9,302 nucleotides of DNA from JAAZPT01 sp034180455. Its GTDB lineage: Bacteria; Bacillota; Clostridia; Christensenellales; Aristaeellaceae. The notes beneath the pieces were generated by a model that saw nothing but the letters and a program-made list of their open reading frames with translations, was not told the DNA's origin and made no database searches. Both the position numbers and the translations under genes were made by a program. Of this stretch, positions 1 through 6,886 are shown piece by piece. The stretch is taken from positions 1 through 9,302 of the forward strand of contig JAXFOG010000015.1 of assembly GCA_034180455.1 (NCBI GenBank), in the 5' to 3' direction. Every line of letters starts with the position of its first letter. Position 1 is the stretch's first letter.

Positions 1-39
1 ATATATGCAAGGCTGATTGATATGATGAAAAACGATTAA
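1..39 (+). CDS. C-terminal tail of an upstream gene (partial)
   Basis: Frame 1 is open from the window edge for 12 codons (IYARLIDMMKND) and ends in TAA at 37-39. The other two plus-strand frames hit stops within the first 20 bases. The tail is too short to assign to a family. It ends 46 bp before the ABC-F start, in the same direction and with no visible terminator between them, so the two genes could be co-transcribed. It may also be a chance open stretch. Confidence 0.4.
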   Translation: MYARLIDMMKND

Positions 40-85
40 CTATAAACCATTTAAATAGCTTAAAAGTATAATAAAAAAGGGAAAT

Positions 86-1558
86 ATGTCGATAATTGAT
101 GTAAAGAATCTAACATTTTCATACTTTGGATCTGCAAAGCCAGTATTTGATAATGTTTCATTTTACTTTGATACGGATTGGAAAACTGGGTTGATAGGCA
201 GAAATGGCATAGGAAAATCAACTCTTTTTAAGTTGCTTTTGGATGAAGAAGAATACACAGGTAGCATAAATAAAAGTGTGAAAATGATTAAATTTCCACC
301 CGATATTCTGGATAAATCATATACAGGACTTGAAATATTTAAAAATATAAGCCACGAGGATTGGAAACTATTTAGAGAGCTGAACCTACTAAACCTTGAT
401 GAAAGCCTTGCATACAGAGCAATCAACACTCTTTCAAATGGCGAGAGAACAAAGCTATTACTTGCTATGCTATTTACTAATGATGATGGTTTCTTGCTTA
501 TTGACGAGCCTACAAATCACCTTGATATGGATGGCAGAGGTATAGTAAGTGAATATTTAAGGGGCAAGAGAGGCTTTCTGCTTGTTTCACATGATAGAGC
601 CTTCTTAGATGGCTGTATAGATCATGTTATATCTATAAACAAGAACTCAATTGAAGTGCAGACTGGGAATTATTCAAGCTGGTATGAAAACAAGACAAAA
701 AAGGATAGCTTTGAACTGAGCAAAAATGAAAAGCTCAAAAAAGAGATAAAAAGGTTGAAAAATTCTGCAAGGCGTAGCAAAGACTGGTCTGACAATATAG
801 AAAAAACAAAGACTGGAACCAGAAATTCAGGTGTAAAGCCAGATAAGGGGTACATAGGTCATCAGGCTGCCAGAATGATGCAAAGATCCAAAAATATTCA
901 AAAAAGGCAATACAAGGCTATTGAAGAAAAACAAGGATTACTAAAGGATATTGAGTATAATGAGAGCCTTAAGCTACACATATTGCCACATCATAGGGAA
1001 ACACTCATTTCAATAAATAATCTGTATGCATACTATGATAAAACAGAAGTTATAAGCGACATAAGTTTTGATATAAATCAAGGTGATAGGATAGCACTGT
1101 TTGGCAAAAACGGAAGTGGAAAATCAACCATTATAAAAATTCTGCTTGGCTTGCATAAGGACTTTGTTGGAAACATAGACATGGCAAGCGACTTGCAAAT
1201 ATCATACGTTCCACAAAATACCTCAGAATTAAAGGGCAATTTGCAAGAGCTAATAAATAGCCATGGAGTTGACGAAACCTTATGTAAAACCATACTCCGT
1301 AAGCTAGGCTTTGCTAGAGAACTTTTTGACATGGATATGAGTAGTTATAGCGAAGGACAGAAGAAAAAAACATTGATAGCTACAAGCCTTGCAAAGCCTG
1401 CACATATATTTATTTGGGATGAACCCTTGAACTACATAGATATAATTTCCAGAATCCAGATAGAAGATATAATTAACAATTCAAAGCCTACATTATTGTT
1501 TGTAGAGCACGACAAAAAATTTGTTGAGAGCATAGCTAGTAAAATAATAAGACTGTAA
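86..1558 (+). CDS. Lsa-type ABC-F ribosomal protection ATPase
   Basis: This is a soluble tandem-ATPase protein of the ABC-F group, 490 aa, close to the ~498 aa of Lsa proteins. ABC-F proteins bind the ribosomal E site and displace antibiotics from the peptidyl-transferase centre. The Lsa branch typically confers resistance to lincosamides, streptogramin A and pleuromutilins. Domain 1 has Walker A at 38-46 (GRNGIGKST), a signature at 116-120 (LSNGE), Walker B ending FLLIDEP at 136-142 and a switch His at 169. A basic, helical interdomain linker (about 205-295) carries the antibiotic-resistance domain. Domain 2 has Walker A at 340-348 (GKNGSGKST), the divergent signature YSEGQ at 421-425, Walker B with IWDEP at 443-447 and His475. 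Both catalytic Glu residues (141, 446) are present, and there are no membrane segments. The start follows a GGG-type ribosome-binding site at 79-81. One 60-base block counted by hand is 32% GC, lower than neighbouring genes, so horizontal acquisition is possible. The exact Lsa subclass and the resistance phenotype are inferred. Confidence 0.9.
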   Translation: MSIIDVKNLTFSYFGSAKPVFDNVSFYFDTDWKTGLIGRNGIGKSTLFKLLLDEEEYTGSINKSVKMIKFPPDILDKSYTGLEIFKNISHEDWKLFRELNLLNLDESLAYRAINTLSNGERTKLLLAMLFTNDDGFLLIDEPTNHLDMDGRGIVSEYLRGKRGFLLVSHDRAFLDGCIDHVISINKNSIEVQTGNYSSWYENKTKKDSFELSKNEKLKKEIKRLKNSARRSKDWSDNIEKTKTGTRNSGVKPDKGYIGHQAARMMQRSKNIQKRQYKAIEEKQGLLKDIEYNESLKLHILPHHRETLISINNLYAYYDKTEVISDISFDINQGDRIALFGKNGSGKSTIIKILLGLHKDFVGNIDMASDLQISYVPQNTSELKGNLQELINSHGVDETLCKTILRKLGFARELFDMDMSSYSEGQKKKTLIATSLAKPAHIFIWDEPLNYIDIISRIQIEDIINNSKPTLLFVEHDKKFVESIASKIIRL

Positions 1559-1598
1559 ACCTATCAGAGCTTGGGCGATAGCGTGAAATTCTATTTTG

Positions 1599-1631
1599 TG
1601 CTATAATAATTGCCGTACTTAAACTTTGGAG
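1599..1631 (+). promoter_or_regulatory. Extended -10 promoter and ribosome-binding site for alaX
   Basis: TATAAT lies at 1602-1607, preceded by TG at 1599-1600, which makes an extended -10 element. No good -35 hexamer lies 16-18 bp upstream. Transcription would begin around 1613-1615. A GGAG ribosome-binding site at 1628-1631 is 6 nt before the ATG at 1638. No terminator separates the ABC-F gene from this promoter, so read-through is also possible. Confidence 0.5.
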
Positions 1632-1637
1632 TATTAG

Positions 1638-2801
1638 ATGACAGAAAAGTTATATGATTCATTTCCATACAAAAAAGTATTTAAGGCGAGTGTGCTTGAG
1701 ATAAATGAGAGCGACGCGCGCACTGTGCTTGTGCTGGATAAAACCTTGTTTTTCCCACTTGAGGGAGGGCAGAGCTGCGATAAGGGTAGCATAAATGGCA
1801 TGGCAGTGCTAGATGTGCAGATAAAAGACGGAGTAATATATCATACCGTTGATGCACAAGCTGGGTCATTTAGCATAGGGCAGAGCGTGGAGGGCTCAAT
1901 AGATTGGGCACACAGATTTTCAAATATGCAGCAGCATAGTGCAGAGCATATTTTTTCAGGAATAGTCCACAAAAAATATGCTTATGAGAATGTTGGATTT
2001 CATCTGAGCGATAATATATGCACTATGGATTTTTCTGGACCTTTGGATAAAAGCCAGATTGCCGAGATTGAATATTTAGTAAATGAGGCTATTTGGAAAA
2101 ATGTTGGCACACGCTGCTTTTTTCCAACTGCAGAGGAGCAAGCTGAGCTTAGCTGGCGCTCCAAAAAAAACATACTTGAAAATTTACGCCTTGTAGAGAT
2201 AGAAGGTTACGACCTTTGTGCTTGCTGCGCGCCACATGTGGCGAGAACTGGCGAAATAGGTGCTTTTAAAGTGCTTAGCTCGCAGAGCTATAAGGGTGGG
2301 GTGCGCATATCCTATCTTGCCGGCAAGCGTGCGTATTTGCATACCAAAGCAGAAAGCGAGTTGCTGCAGAGCCTGTATAACAGATTCTCGGCAAACAGCG
2401 ATACTCTATTGGATGCGATAGAAGGCCTAAGCACCGACAGGGATCAGCTACGCCAAAAACTGGCAGAATATATGGAGCGCGACATTAAGGATGCTATATA
2501 TTCTTCAAATGGTGAGCCAGTTTTCTTGGAGGACGCTGATACAAACATAGCAAGAACGCTTGCGATAGGCTACACAAAGGAAGTAAATCAGGATATCTTT
2601 GTATTCATACTATGCGAAAAGGGCTACAAGTACATATTAAGCACATGCAGCCAAGACGCAAGAAATATACATGAAACTCTTGCTAAAAAACTAAACGCAA
2701 GAGGTGGAGGAAGCAAGAACCTTGTATGCGGCTCGCTGTGCGCCAATATGGAGGAAATTCGAGATGCAATACAAGGAATCAAGGGGCAAACAACTATTTA
2801 A
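1638..2801 (+). CDS. alaX: AlaX-type alanyl-tRNA editing protein, long form
   Basis: This is a free-standing relative of the alanyl-tRNA synthetase editing domain, which hydrolyses mischarged Ser- or Gly-tRNA(Ala) in the cytoplasm. The N-terminal part has FFPLEGGQ at 38-45, matching the FYPEGGGQ motif of the family. The zinc site is visible as HSAEH (His100, His104) and a CxxxH pair (Cys196, His200) in CCAPHVARTGEIG. The family usually reads CGGxH here, so Cys197 in place of Gly is a small oddity. A predicted helical segment (about 235-285) leads to a C-terminal DHHA1-like domain with a GGGSK glycine motif at 356-360. At 387 aa the protein fits the long AlaX class rather than the short ones. 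There is no aminoacylation or anticodon-recognition domain, so it is not a synthetase. Its 3' end overlaps the PfoR-like gene, which suggests translational coupling. Confidence 0.9.
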   Translation: MTEKLYDSFPYKKVFKASVLEINESDARTVLVLDKTLFFPLEGGQSCDKGSINGMAVLDVQIKDGVIYHTVDAQAGSFSIGQSVEGSIDWAHRFSNMQQHSAEHIFSGIVHKKYAYENVGFHLSDNICTMDFSGPLDKSQIAEIEYLVNEAIWKNVGTRCFFPTAEEQAELSWRSKKNILENLRLVEIEGYDLCACCAPHVARTGEIGAFKVLSSQSYKGGVRISYLAGKRAYLHTKAESELLQSLYNRFSANSDTLLDAIEGLSTDRDQLRQKLAEYMERDIKDAIYSSNGEPVFLEDADTNIARTLAIGYTKEVNQDIFVFILCEKGYKYILSTCSQDARNIHETLAKKLNARGGGSKNLVCGSLCANMEEIRDAIQGIKGQTTI

Positions 2802-3810
2802 CACATATATTGTAGATGCCCTATCTGCTATGGCTATGGGCGTTTTTGCCTCGTTGATAATCGGGGTAATATTTGCTCAATTCTATGCCATAAGCAAATT
2901 TGAAACATTCAATATTATTGCAAGTGTGCTTGGAGCAAGCTCTCCAGTAATAGGTGGCACAATAGGACTTGCAATAGCGCATAAGCTAAAGATAAGCAAT
3001 TTTACGCTATACTGTGCATCAGTGGCTGGCGCAATAGGCTACAAGTATGCTGGACCCTTGGGCGCGTATATTGCTGCCATTGTTGCAATAGAAGTAGGCA
3101 AGAGGGTAGTAGGCAAGACCAATTTTGATATATTGATTGTGCCATTTTCCACTCTGCTGGCAGCAGGACTGCTTATTCAGATTACCTATCCTGTACTAAA
3201 CGATGGAATAAATGCTCTTCAAAATTTCTTATCAAGAGCCACTTTGATGCTGCCTATACCTATGGGAATAGTTATTTCTCTAGTATTTGGGCTTGCACTT
3301 ACTGCGCCTATTAGCTCTGCAGCAATAGCGGCTGTGGTATTTGCTGGAGTGCAGGGTGAAGTGAGTGACGGACTCTTGCTTGCAGCTGGTGCAGCTACTA
3401 CTGGCTGCTGCTGTCAAATGATAGGCTTTGCTACTGCAAGCTATAGGGAAAATGGAATGTCGGGCTTTATAGTGCAGGGAATAGGCACAAGTATGGTACA
3501 GTTTGGTAACATTATGAAAAGTCCAGTAATATGGCTGCCACCAAGCATTTGCTCTTGCATTCTAGGGCCACTTAGCACCACTATTTTTTCTATGAAAAAT
3601 ATATCTGCATCAGCTGGTATGGGTACTTCTGGACTTGTGGGTCAGATAGGCACTCTTAATGTTATGGCAAGCGAGGGCGTGGCTGGTGTTTTGATTAAAA
3701 TGCTAGTACTGCACATAGTTTTGCCAATAATAGTTACACTTGCTATAAGCGAGCTATTTCGTAAGCTAGGTTGGATAAAATACGGCGATATGAAGCTGGA
3801 ACTAAAATAA
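2764..3810 (+). CDS. PfoR-like PTS EIIC_2 family membrane protein
   Basis: This is an integral membrane protein of the EIIC_2 family (PF13303), which includes PfoR of Clostridium perfringens, originally described as a perfringolysin O regulator. I chose the ATG at 2764 (348 aa) over an upstream GTG at 2704 because GGAGG at 2750-2754 sits 9 nt before it. The longer form would add 20 polar residues overlapping alaX. There are roughly ten hydrophobic segments, with glycine- and alanine-rich stretches such as 52-72, 84-112 and 164-196. A GCCCQMIGFA stretch falls near 214-223 and a PVIWLPP stretch at 254-260, both in keeping with the family. No EIIA, EIIB or phosphorylated Cys/His domain is fused or adjacent, so sugar transport by phosphotransfer is unproven. 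The start lies 38 bp inside alaX, and a terminator follows the stop by 6 bp. Confidence 0.85.
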   Translation: MQYKESRGKQLFNTYIVDALSAMAMGVFASLIIGVIFAQFYAISKFETFNIIASVLGASSPVIGGTIGLAIAHKLKISNFTLYCASVAGAIGYKYAGPLGAYIAAIVAIEVGKRVVGKTNFDILIVPFSTLLAAGLLIQITYPVLNDGINALQNFLSRATLMLPIPMGIVISLVFGLALTAPISSAAIAAVVFAGVQGEVSDGLLLAAGAATTGCCCQMIGFATASYRENGMSGFIVQGIGTSMVQFGNIMKSPVIWLPPSICSCILGPLSTTIFSMKNISASAGMGTSGLVGQIGTLNVMASEGVAGVLIKMLVLHIVLPIIVTLAISELFRKLGWIKYGDMKLELK

Positions 3811-3816
3811 TATTAT

Positions 3817-3840
3817 CCCGAGATTTTCTCGGGATTTTTT
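3817..3840 (+). terminator. Rho-independent terminator after the PfoR-like gene
   Basis: A perfect 7-bp stem, CCCGAGA (3817-3823) with TCTCGGG (3827-3833), closes a TTT loop. It is followed by A and six T (3835-3840). It lies 6 bp after the stop codon and separates the alaX/PfoR-like unit from the importer operon. Confidence 0.93.
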
Positions 3841-3925
3841 ATTACACAAAATTTTTGATAAAACCATCAAAAAAAGTGCTATTTTTCTTATAATTTGTAT
3901 TATATGAGCAGTATTAAAATAATAT

Positions 3926-3954
3926 TTGACATTTTATAATGTATATCCTATAAT
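3926..3954 (+). promoter_or_regulatory. Perfect-consensus sigma-A promoter of the importer operon
   Basis: TTGACA (3926-3931) and TATAAT (3949-3954) are separated by exactly 17 bp, so all 12 core bases match the consensus. The predicted start near 3961 gives a leader of about 35 nt, with AAAGGG (3983-3988) 7 nt before the ATG at 3996. A second TATAAT at 3935-3940 lies inside the spacer. I see no convincing Fur-type box, only weak AT-rich symmetry. Confidence 0.88.
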
Positions 3955-3995
3955 CTACATAAAACAATATAATAAATATCAGAAAGGGTATATTT

Positions 3996-5066
3996 ATGAA
4001 AAAGCTTTTATCTATAATTTTATGCTTGGCACTTTTAATTGGCATGGGCGCAAGCCTTGCTGAAGGAGTAAGTCAAGAACTTATTGACGCAGCTAAGCAA
4101 GAAGGCAAATTGGTAGTTTATGGATCTTGCGAAGAGCAGTATCTGCTAGCAGTTTGCAAAAAATTCCAAGAAAAATACGGAATTGAGGTTCAGGCACAGC
4201 GCTTGAGCACAGGCGAAGTTTACGCTAAAATCAGCGAAGAGAATGGCAACCCATCAGCAGACGTATGGTTTGGTGGCACAAGCGATCCATACAGTGAAGC
4301 AAGTGCAAAGAAGCTATTGGTTCAGTGGGAGCCAGAGAATGCAAAGAACCTTGTAAGCGATTCTTACAAAGATAGCGACAACAGATGGTTTGGTATATAC
4401 AAGGGAATACTTGGCTTCATGGTAAATCATGAAGAACTTGAGAGACTAGGCCTTGAAATACCTCGTGATTGGGACGATCTTTTGAAACCAGAGTACAAGG
4501 GACTTATTTGGTTATCCAACCCAAATACAGCTGGCACAGCAAAGGTATTTATCAATACAATAGTTCAGATGCGTGGTCATGACGCAGCTATGGAATACTT
4601 CAAGGCTATTAACGAGAATATCGCTCAGTATACAAAGAGTGGTTCTGGCCCAAGCAAAAAGGTTGGTATCGGCGAGTGCTTGATAGGCATAGGCTTCCTA
4701 CATGATGGAATCACACAGATAGTTGACAATGGATATGACAATATCACATTGGTAGTTCCTGCTTCTGGTACAGGCTATGAAGTTGGCGCAACAGCTATAT
4801 TTGAGGGAGCAAAGCACATGAACGCTGCAAAACTATTTGTAGAGTTTGCATTGACATCAGAATGTGTAAATATTGCTAAAGACAACGGCACATATTCATT
4901 CTTGGTATTGAAGGATGCAGAGCAGCCAAAACAGGCAGAGGAATTCAATCTTGATCCAAACAATACAATTGAGTACGATTTTGCTGACGCAAAAGCAAAT
5001 ACTTCAAAATATGTAGAAGATTTCTTTGCAGCAGTAGGCGAGGACGATAGATTCCAAACCAAATAA
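3996..5066 (+). CDS. ABC importer solute-binding protein, AfuA/FbpA-like (COG1840)
   Basis: This is the extracytoplasmic receptor of the importer, 356 aa. A Sec signal peptide covers about 1-22 (MKKLL, hydrophobic core, predicted cut after SLA). No lipobox Cys follows the core, so it is not an obvious lipoprotein. The mature part begins with QELIDAAKQEGKLVVYGS (27-44), typical of the COG1840 family of Fe(3+), 2-aminoethylphosphonate and hexose-phosphate receptors. DVWFGGTSDPY (89-99) is the usual hinge-side motif. The C-terminal lobe has FLHD (His236, Asp237) and GTGYE (Glu262), and I find no Tyr-Tyr pair like that binding iron in FbpA. My recollection of AfuA structural work is that a similarly spaced His, Asp and Glu contact the sugar, so an organic phosphate or similar ligand is a fair alternative to iron. 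It is the first gene of the operon and is followed by a terminator hairpin. The family call is firm and the substrate is not. Confidence 0.88.
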   Translation: MKKLLSIILCLALLIGMGASLAEGVSQELIDAAKQEGKLVVYGSCEEQYLLAVCKKFQEKYGIEVQAQRLSTGEVYAKISEENGNPSADVWFGGTSDPYSEASAKKLLVQWEPENAKNLVSDSYKDSDNRWFGIYKGILGFMVNHEELERLGLEIPRDWDDLLKPEYKGLIWLSNPNTAGTAKVFINTIVQMRGHDAAMEYFKAINENIAQYTKSGSGPSKKVGIGECLIGIGFLHDGITQIVDNGYDNITLVVPASGTGYEVGATAIFEGAKHMNAAKLFVEFALTSECVNIAKDNGTYSFLVLKDAEQPKQAEEFNLDPNNTIEYDFADAKANTSKYVEDFFAAVGEDDRFQTK

Positions 5067-5077
5067 ACCTTAATTTT

Positions 5078-5104
5078 AGCCTGCACAAAGGTGCAGGCTT
5101 TTTT
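5078..5104 (+). terminator. Intra-operon terminator between binding protein and permease
   Basis: A perfect 9-bp stem, AGCCTGCAC (5078-5086) with GTGCAGGCT (5091-5099), has an AAAG loop and a run of six T (5099-5104). It lies 11 bp after the binding-protein stop and 7 bp before the permease ribosome-binding site. I see no good promoter between it and the permease, so the downstream genes probably depend on partial read-through. Confidence 0.92.
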
Positions 5105-5123
5105 AGAATAAAGGAGGTACGGT

Positions 5124-6875
5124 GTGAGTCAAAAAGCTGTACTTGACAGAAAAAAGATGATGTCGGATCCAAGCCTTATGGTAGCTATAATTATACTGTT
5201 TATATTTTTAACAGTATTTATACTCTATCCACTTGTAATGCTACTAATAGATAGCTTCTATGAAGAGCAAACTGGTGTTACAGTTTCCATATTCTCAAGG
5301 GTATTGGGAATGGCAAGATTTAAAACGGCATTTGAAAACACGCTGTGCGTAGGTTTTCTTACGGGCGCTGGCTCTGTAATATTGGGCTTGCTCTTTGCTT
5401 ACGTAGACGTATATGTAGATGTTAAAAATAAAGTTATAAAGAAGCTCTTTGACATAGTCAGCCTGCTTCCTGTTGTAAGTCCACCTTTTGTATTGTCGCT
5501 TTCTGCAATATTGCTATTTGGTAGAATGGGACTAATCACAAGAGGCTTGCTAAAGATATATGATAACAATATCTATGGAATGTGGGGAATAGTTTGCGTA
5601 GAAGTGCTAACCTTCTTCCCTGTGTGCTATATGATGCTAAAGGGACTTTTGCGTAACATAGATCCATCGCTTGAGGAGGCAGCAAGAGATCTTGGTGCGT
5701 CCAGATGGAGAGTTTTTGTTACTATCACATTGCCTCTTATGTTGCCAGGAATTGGTAATGCATTTTTGGTAACATTTATAACCTCTGTTGCCGACTTTGC
5801 CAACCCTATGATAATTGGTGGTAGCTTTGATACGCTTGCAACTACCATATATCTGCAAATTACTGGCTCTCTTGACAAGGCCGGTGGTGCTGCCATGAGT
5901 ATAGTGCTTTTGGGAATAACAATAGTTTTGTTCCTTATTCAGAAGTACTACTTGGAGGCAAAGACCGTAGCAACCTTAAGTGGCAAGGCCAGCAGACAGC
6001 GCATGCTTATTAAAGATAAGTCTGTTACCATACCACTTACTATAATATGTAGCTTGGTAGCTTGCTTTGTGCTTATGATGTACATAGCTATACCTTTTGG
6101 CGCATTGTTTAAAACTTGGGGCAGAGATTATTCTCTAACGCTTAAATGGTTCAAGTATATGTTTGAGTATTCAGGACTTCAGGCATTTAGAGATTCGTTC
6201 GTGCTATCGCTTATAGCATCGCCTATTACTGCAATATTATCCATGATAATAGCATATCTCATAGTTAAGAAGAATTTTTTTGGCAAGGGATATATAGAGT
6301 TTGTAAGCATGCTGGCTATGGCTGTGCCAGGTACGGTACTTGGTGTTGGCTTTATTAGAGGTTTTTCTGCTGGTATGTTTAGAACAGGATTCTTGCAGAG
6401 CTTATATGGCACAGGAACTATTATAATTATAGCCTTTATTGTACGAAGCTTGCCTATTGGGACACGAAGTGCAGTTTCAGCTCTTAGACAGATAGATAAA
6501 AGCATTGAGGAATCAGCTTATGACTTGGGAGCAGGCAGTGGCAAGGTGTTTACCACAGTAACCCTACCACTTATAAAAGAGAGCTTTTTCTCAGGACTTG
6601 TTACTACATTCGTACGAAGCATTACAGCAATATCGGCAATTATTTTGCTCGTAACTCCAGAATATCTGCTTATTACAACACAGATAAATGAGTTTGCAGA
6701 AAAAGGCTTTTACGGAGTGTCCTGCGCTTATGCGACGGTGCTGATAATTATTGTGTATCTATCCATAGTAGTAATGAATTTTATGGTGGATATGTTCAGC
6801 TCAGAGCGCAAGATTAAGAGAGATGCTAGAAAATTGCAGGCACTTGCAGAAGCAGAGATGCAGGCAGCTAAATAA
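5124..6875 (+). CDS. ABC importer permease, two fused domains (FbpB/ThiP-like)
   Basis: This is the membrane channel of the importer. It is a tandem fusion of two binding-protein-dependent permease domains (583 aa), the usual FbpB/AfuB/ThiP architecture. About twelve hydrophobic segments are visible, six per half, with a hydrophilic linker near 278-300. Each half carries an EAA loop that docks the ATPase: EEAARDLGAS from 184 followed by the LPLMLPG end, and EESAYDLGAG from 462 followed by LPLI. The C-terminal tail (560-583) is charged and helical. The start is GTG at 5124, supported by AAGGAGG at 5111-5117 with a 6-nt gap. No in-frame ATG occurs near a comparable site. It lies 57 bp after the binding-protein gene with a terminator in between, and 11 bp before the ATPase gene. 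One protein supplies the whole transmembrane part, so no second permease is expected. Confidence 0.93.
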   Translation: MSQKAVLDRKKMMSDPSLMVAIIILFIFLTVFILYPLVMLLIDSFYEEQTGVTVSIFSRVLGMARFKTAFENTLCVGFLTGAGSVILGLLFAYVDVYVDVKNKVIKKLFDIVSLLPVVSPPFVLSLSAILLFGRMGLITRGLLKIYDNNIYGMWGIVCVEVLTFFPVCYMMLKGLLRNIDPSLEEAARDLGASRWRVFVTITLPLMLPGIGNAFLVTFITSVADFANPMIIGGSFDTLATTIYLQITGSLDKAGGAAMSIVLLGITIVLFLIQKYYLEAKTVATLSGKASRQRMLIKDKSVTIPLTIICSLVACFVLMMYIAIPFGALFKTWGRDYSLTLKWFKYMFEYSGLQAFRDSFVLSLIASPITAILSMIIAYLIVKKNFFGKGYIEFVSMLAMAVPGTVLGVGFIRGFSAGMFRTGFLQSLYGTGTIIIIAFIVRSLPIGTRSAVSALRQIDKSIEESAYDLGAGSGKVFTTVTLPLIKESFFSGLVTTFVRSITAISAIILLVTPEYLLITTQINEFAEKGFYGVSCAYATVLIIIVYLSIVVMNFMVDMFSSERKIKRDARKLQALAEAEMQAAK

Positions 6876-6886
6876 CGGAGGTATAT

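Noticed and set aside
67..72. TATAAT upstream of the ABC-F gene as its promoter
   Set aside because: It lies 13 bp before the ATG, so the transcript would start within the ribosome-binding site, and no -35 match is seen. It is likely chance in AT-rich DNA.
1561..1581. CTATC...GATAG as a terminator of the ABC-F gene
   Set aside because: The stem is only 5 bp with an 11-nt loop and has no T-run after it.
2704..2763. GTG at 2704 as start of the PfoR-like gene
   Set aside because: The 20 extra residues overlap alaX and are polar and unlike the family. The ATG at 2764 has GGAGG at workable spacing.
3852..3873. TTTTTGAT/ATCAAAAA dyad as a terminator
   Set aside because: The stem is almost entirely A-T and the real terminator lies just upstream. 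At most it is a weak operator candidate.
5627..5896. Minus-strand open frames opposite the permease and other genes
   Set aside because: They are opposite-strand shadows of well-supported genes, with no ribosome-binding sites or protein features of their own.
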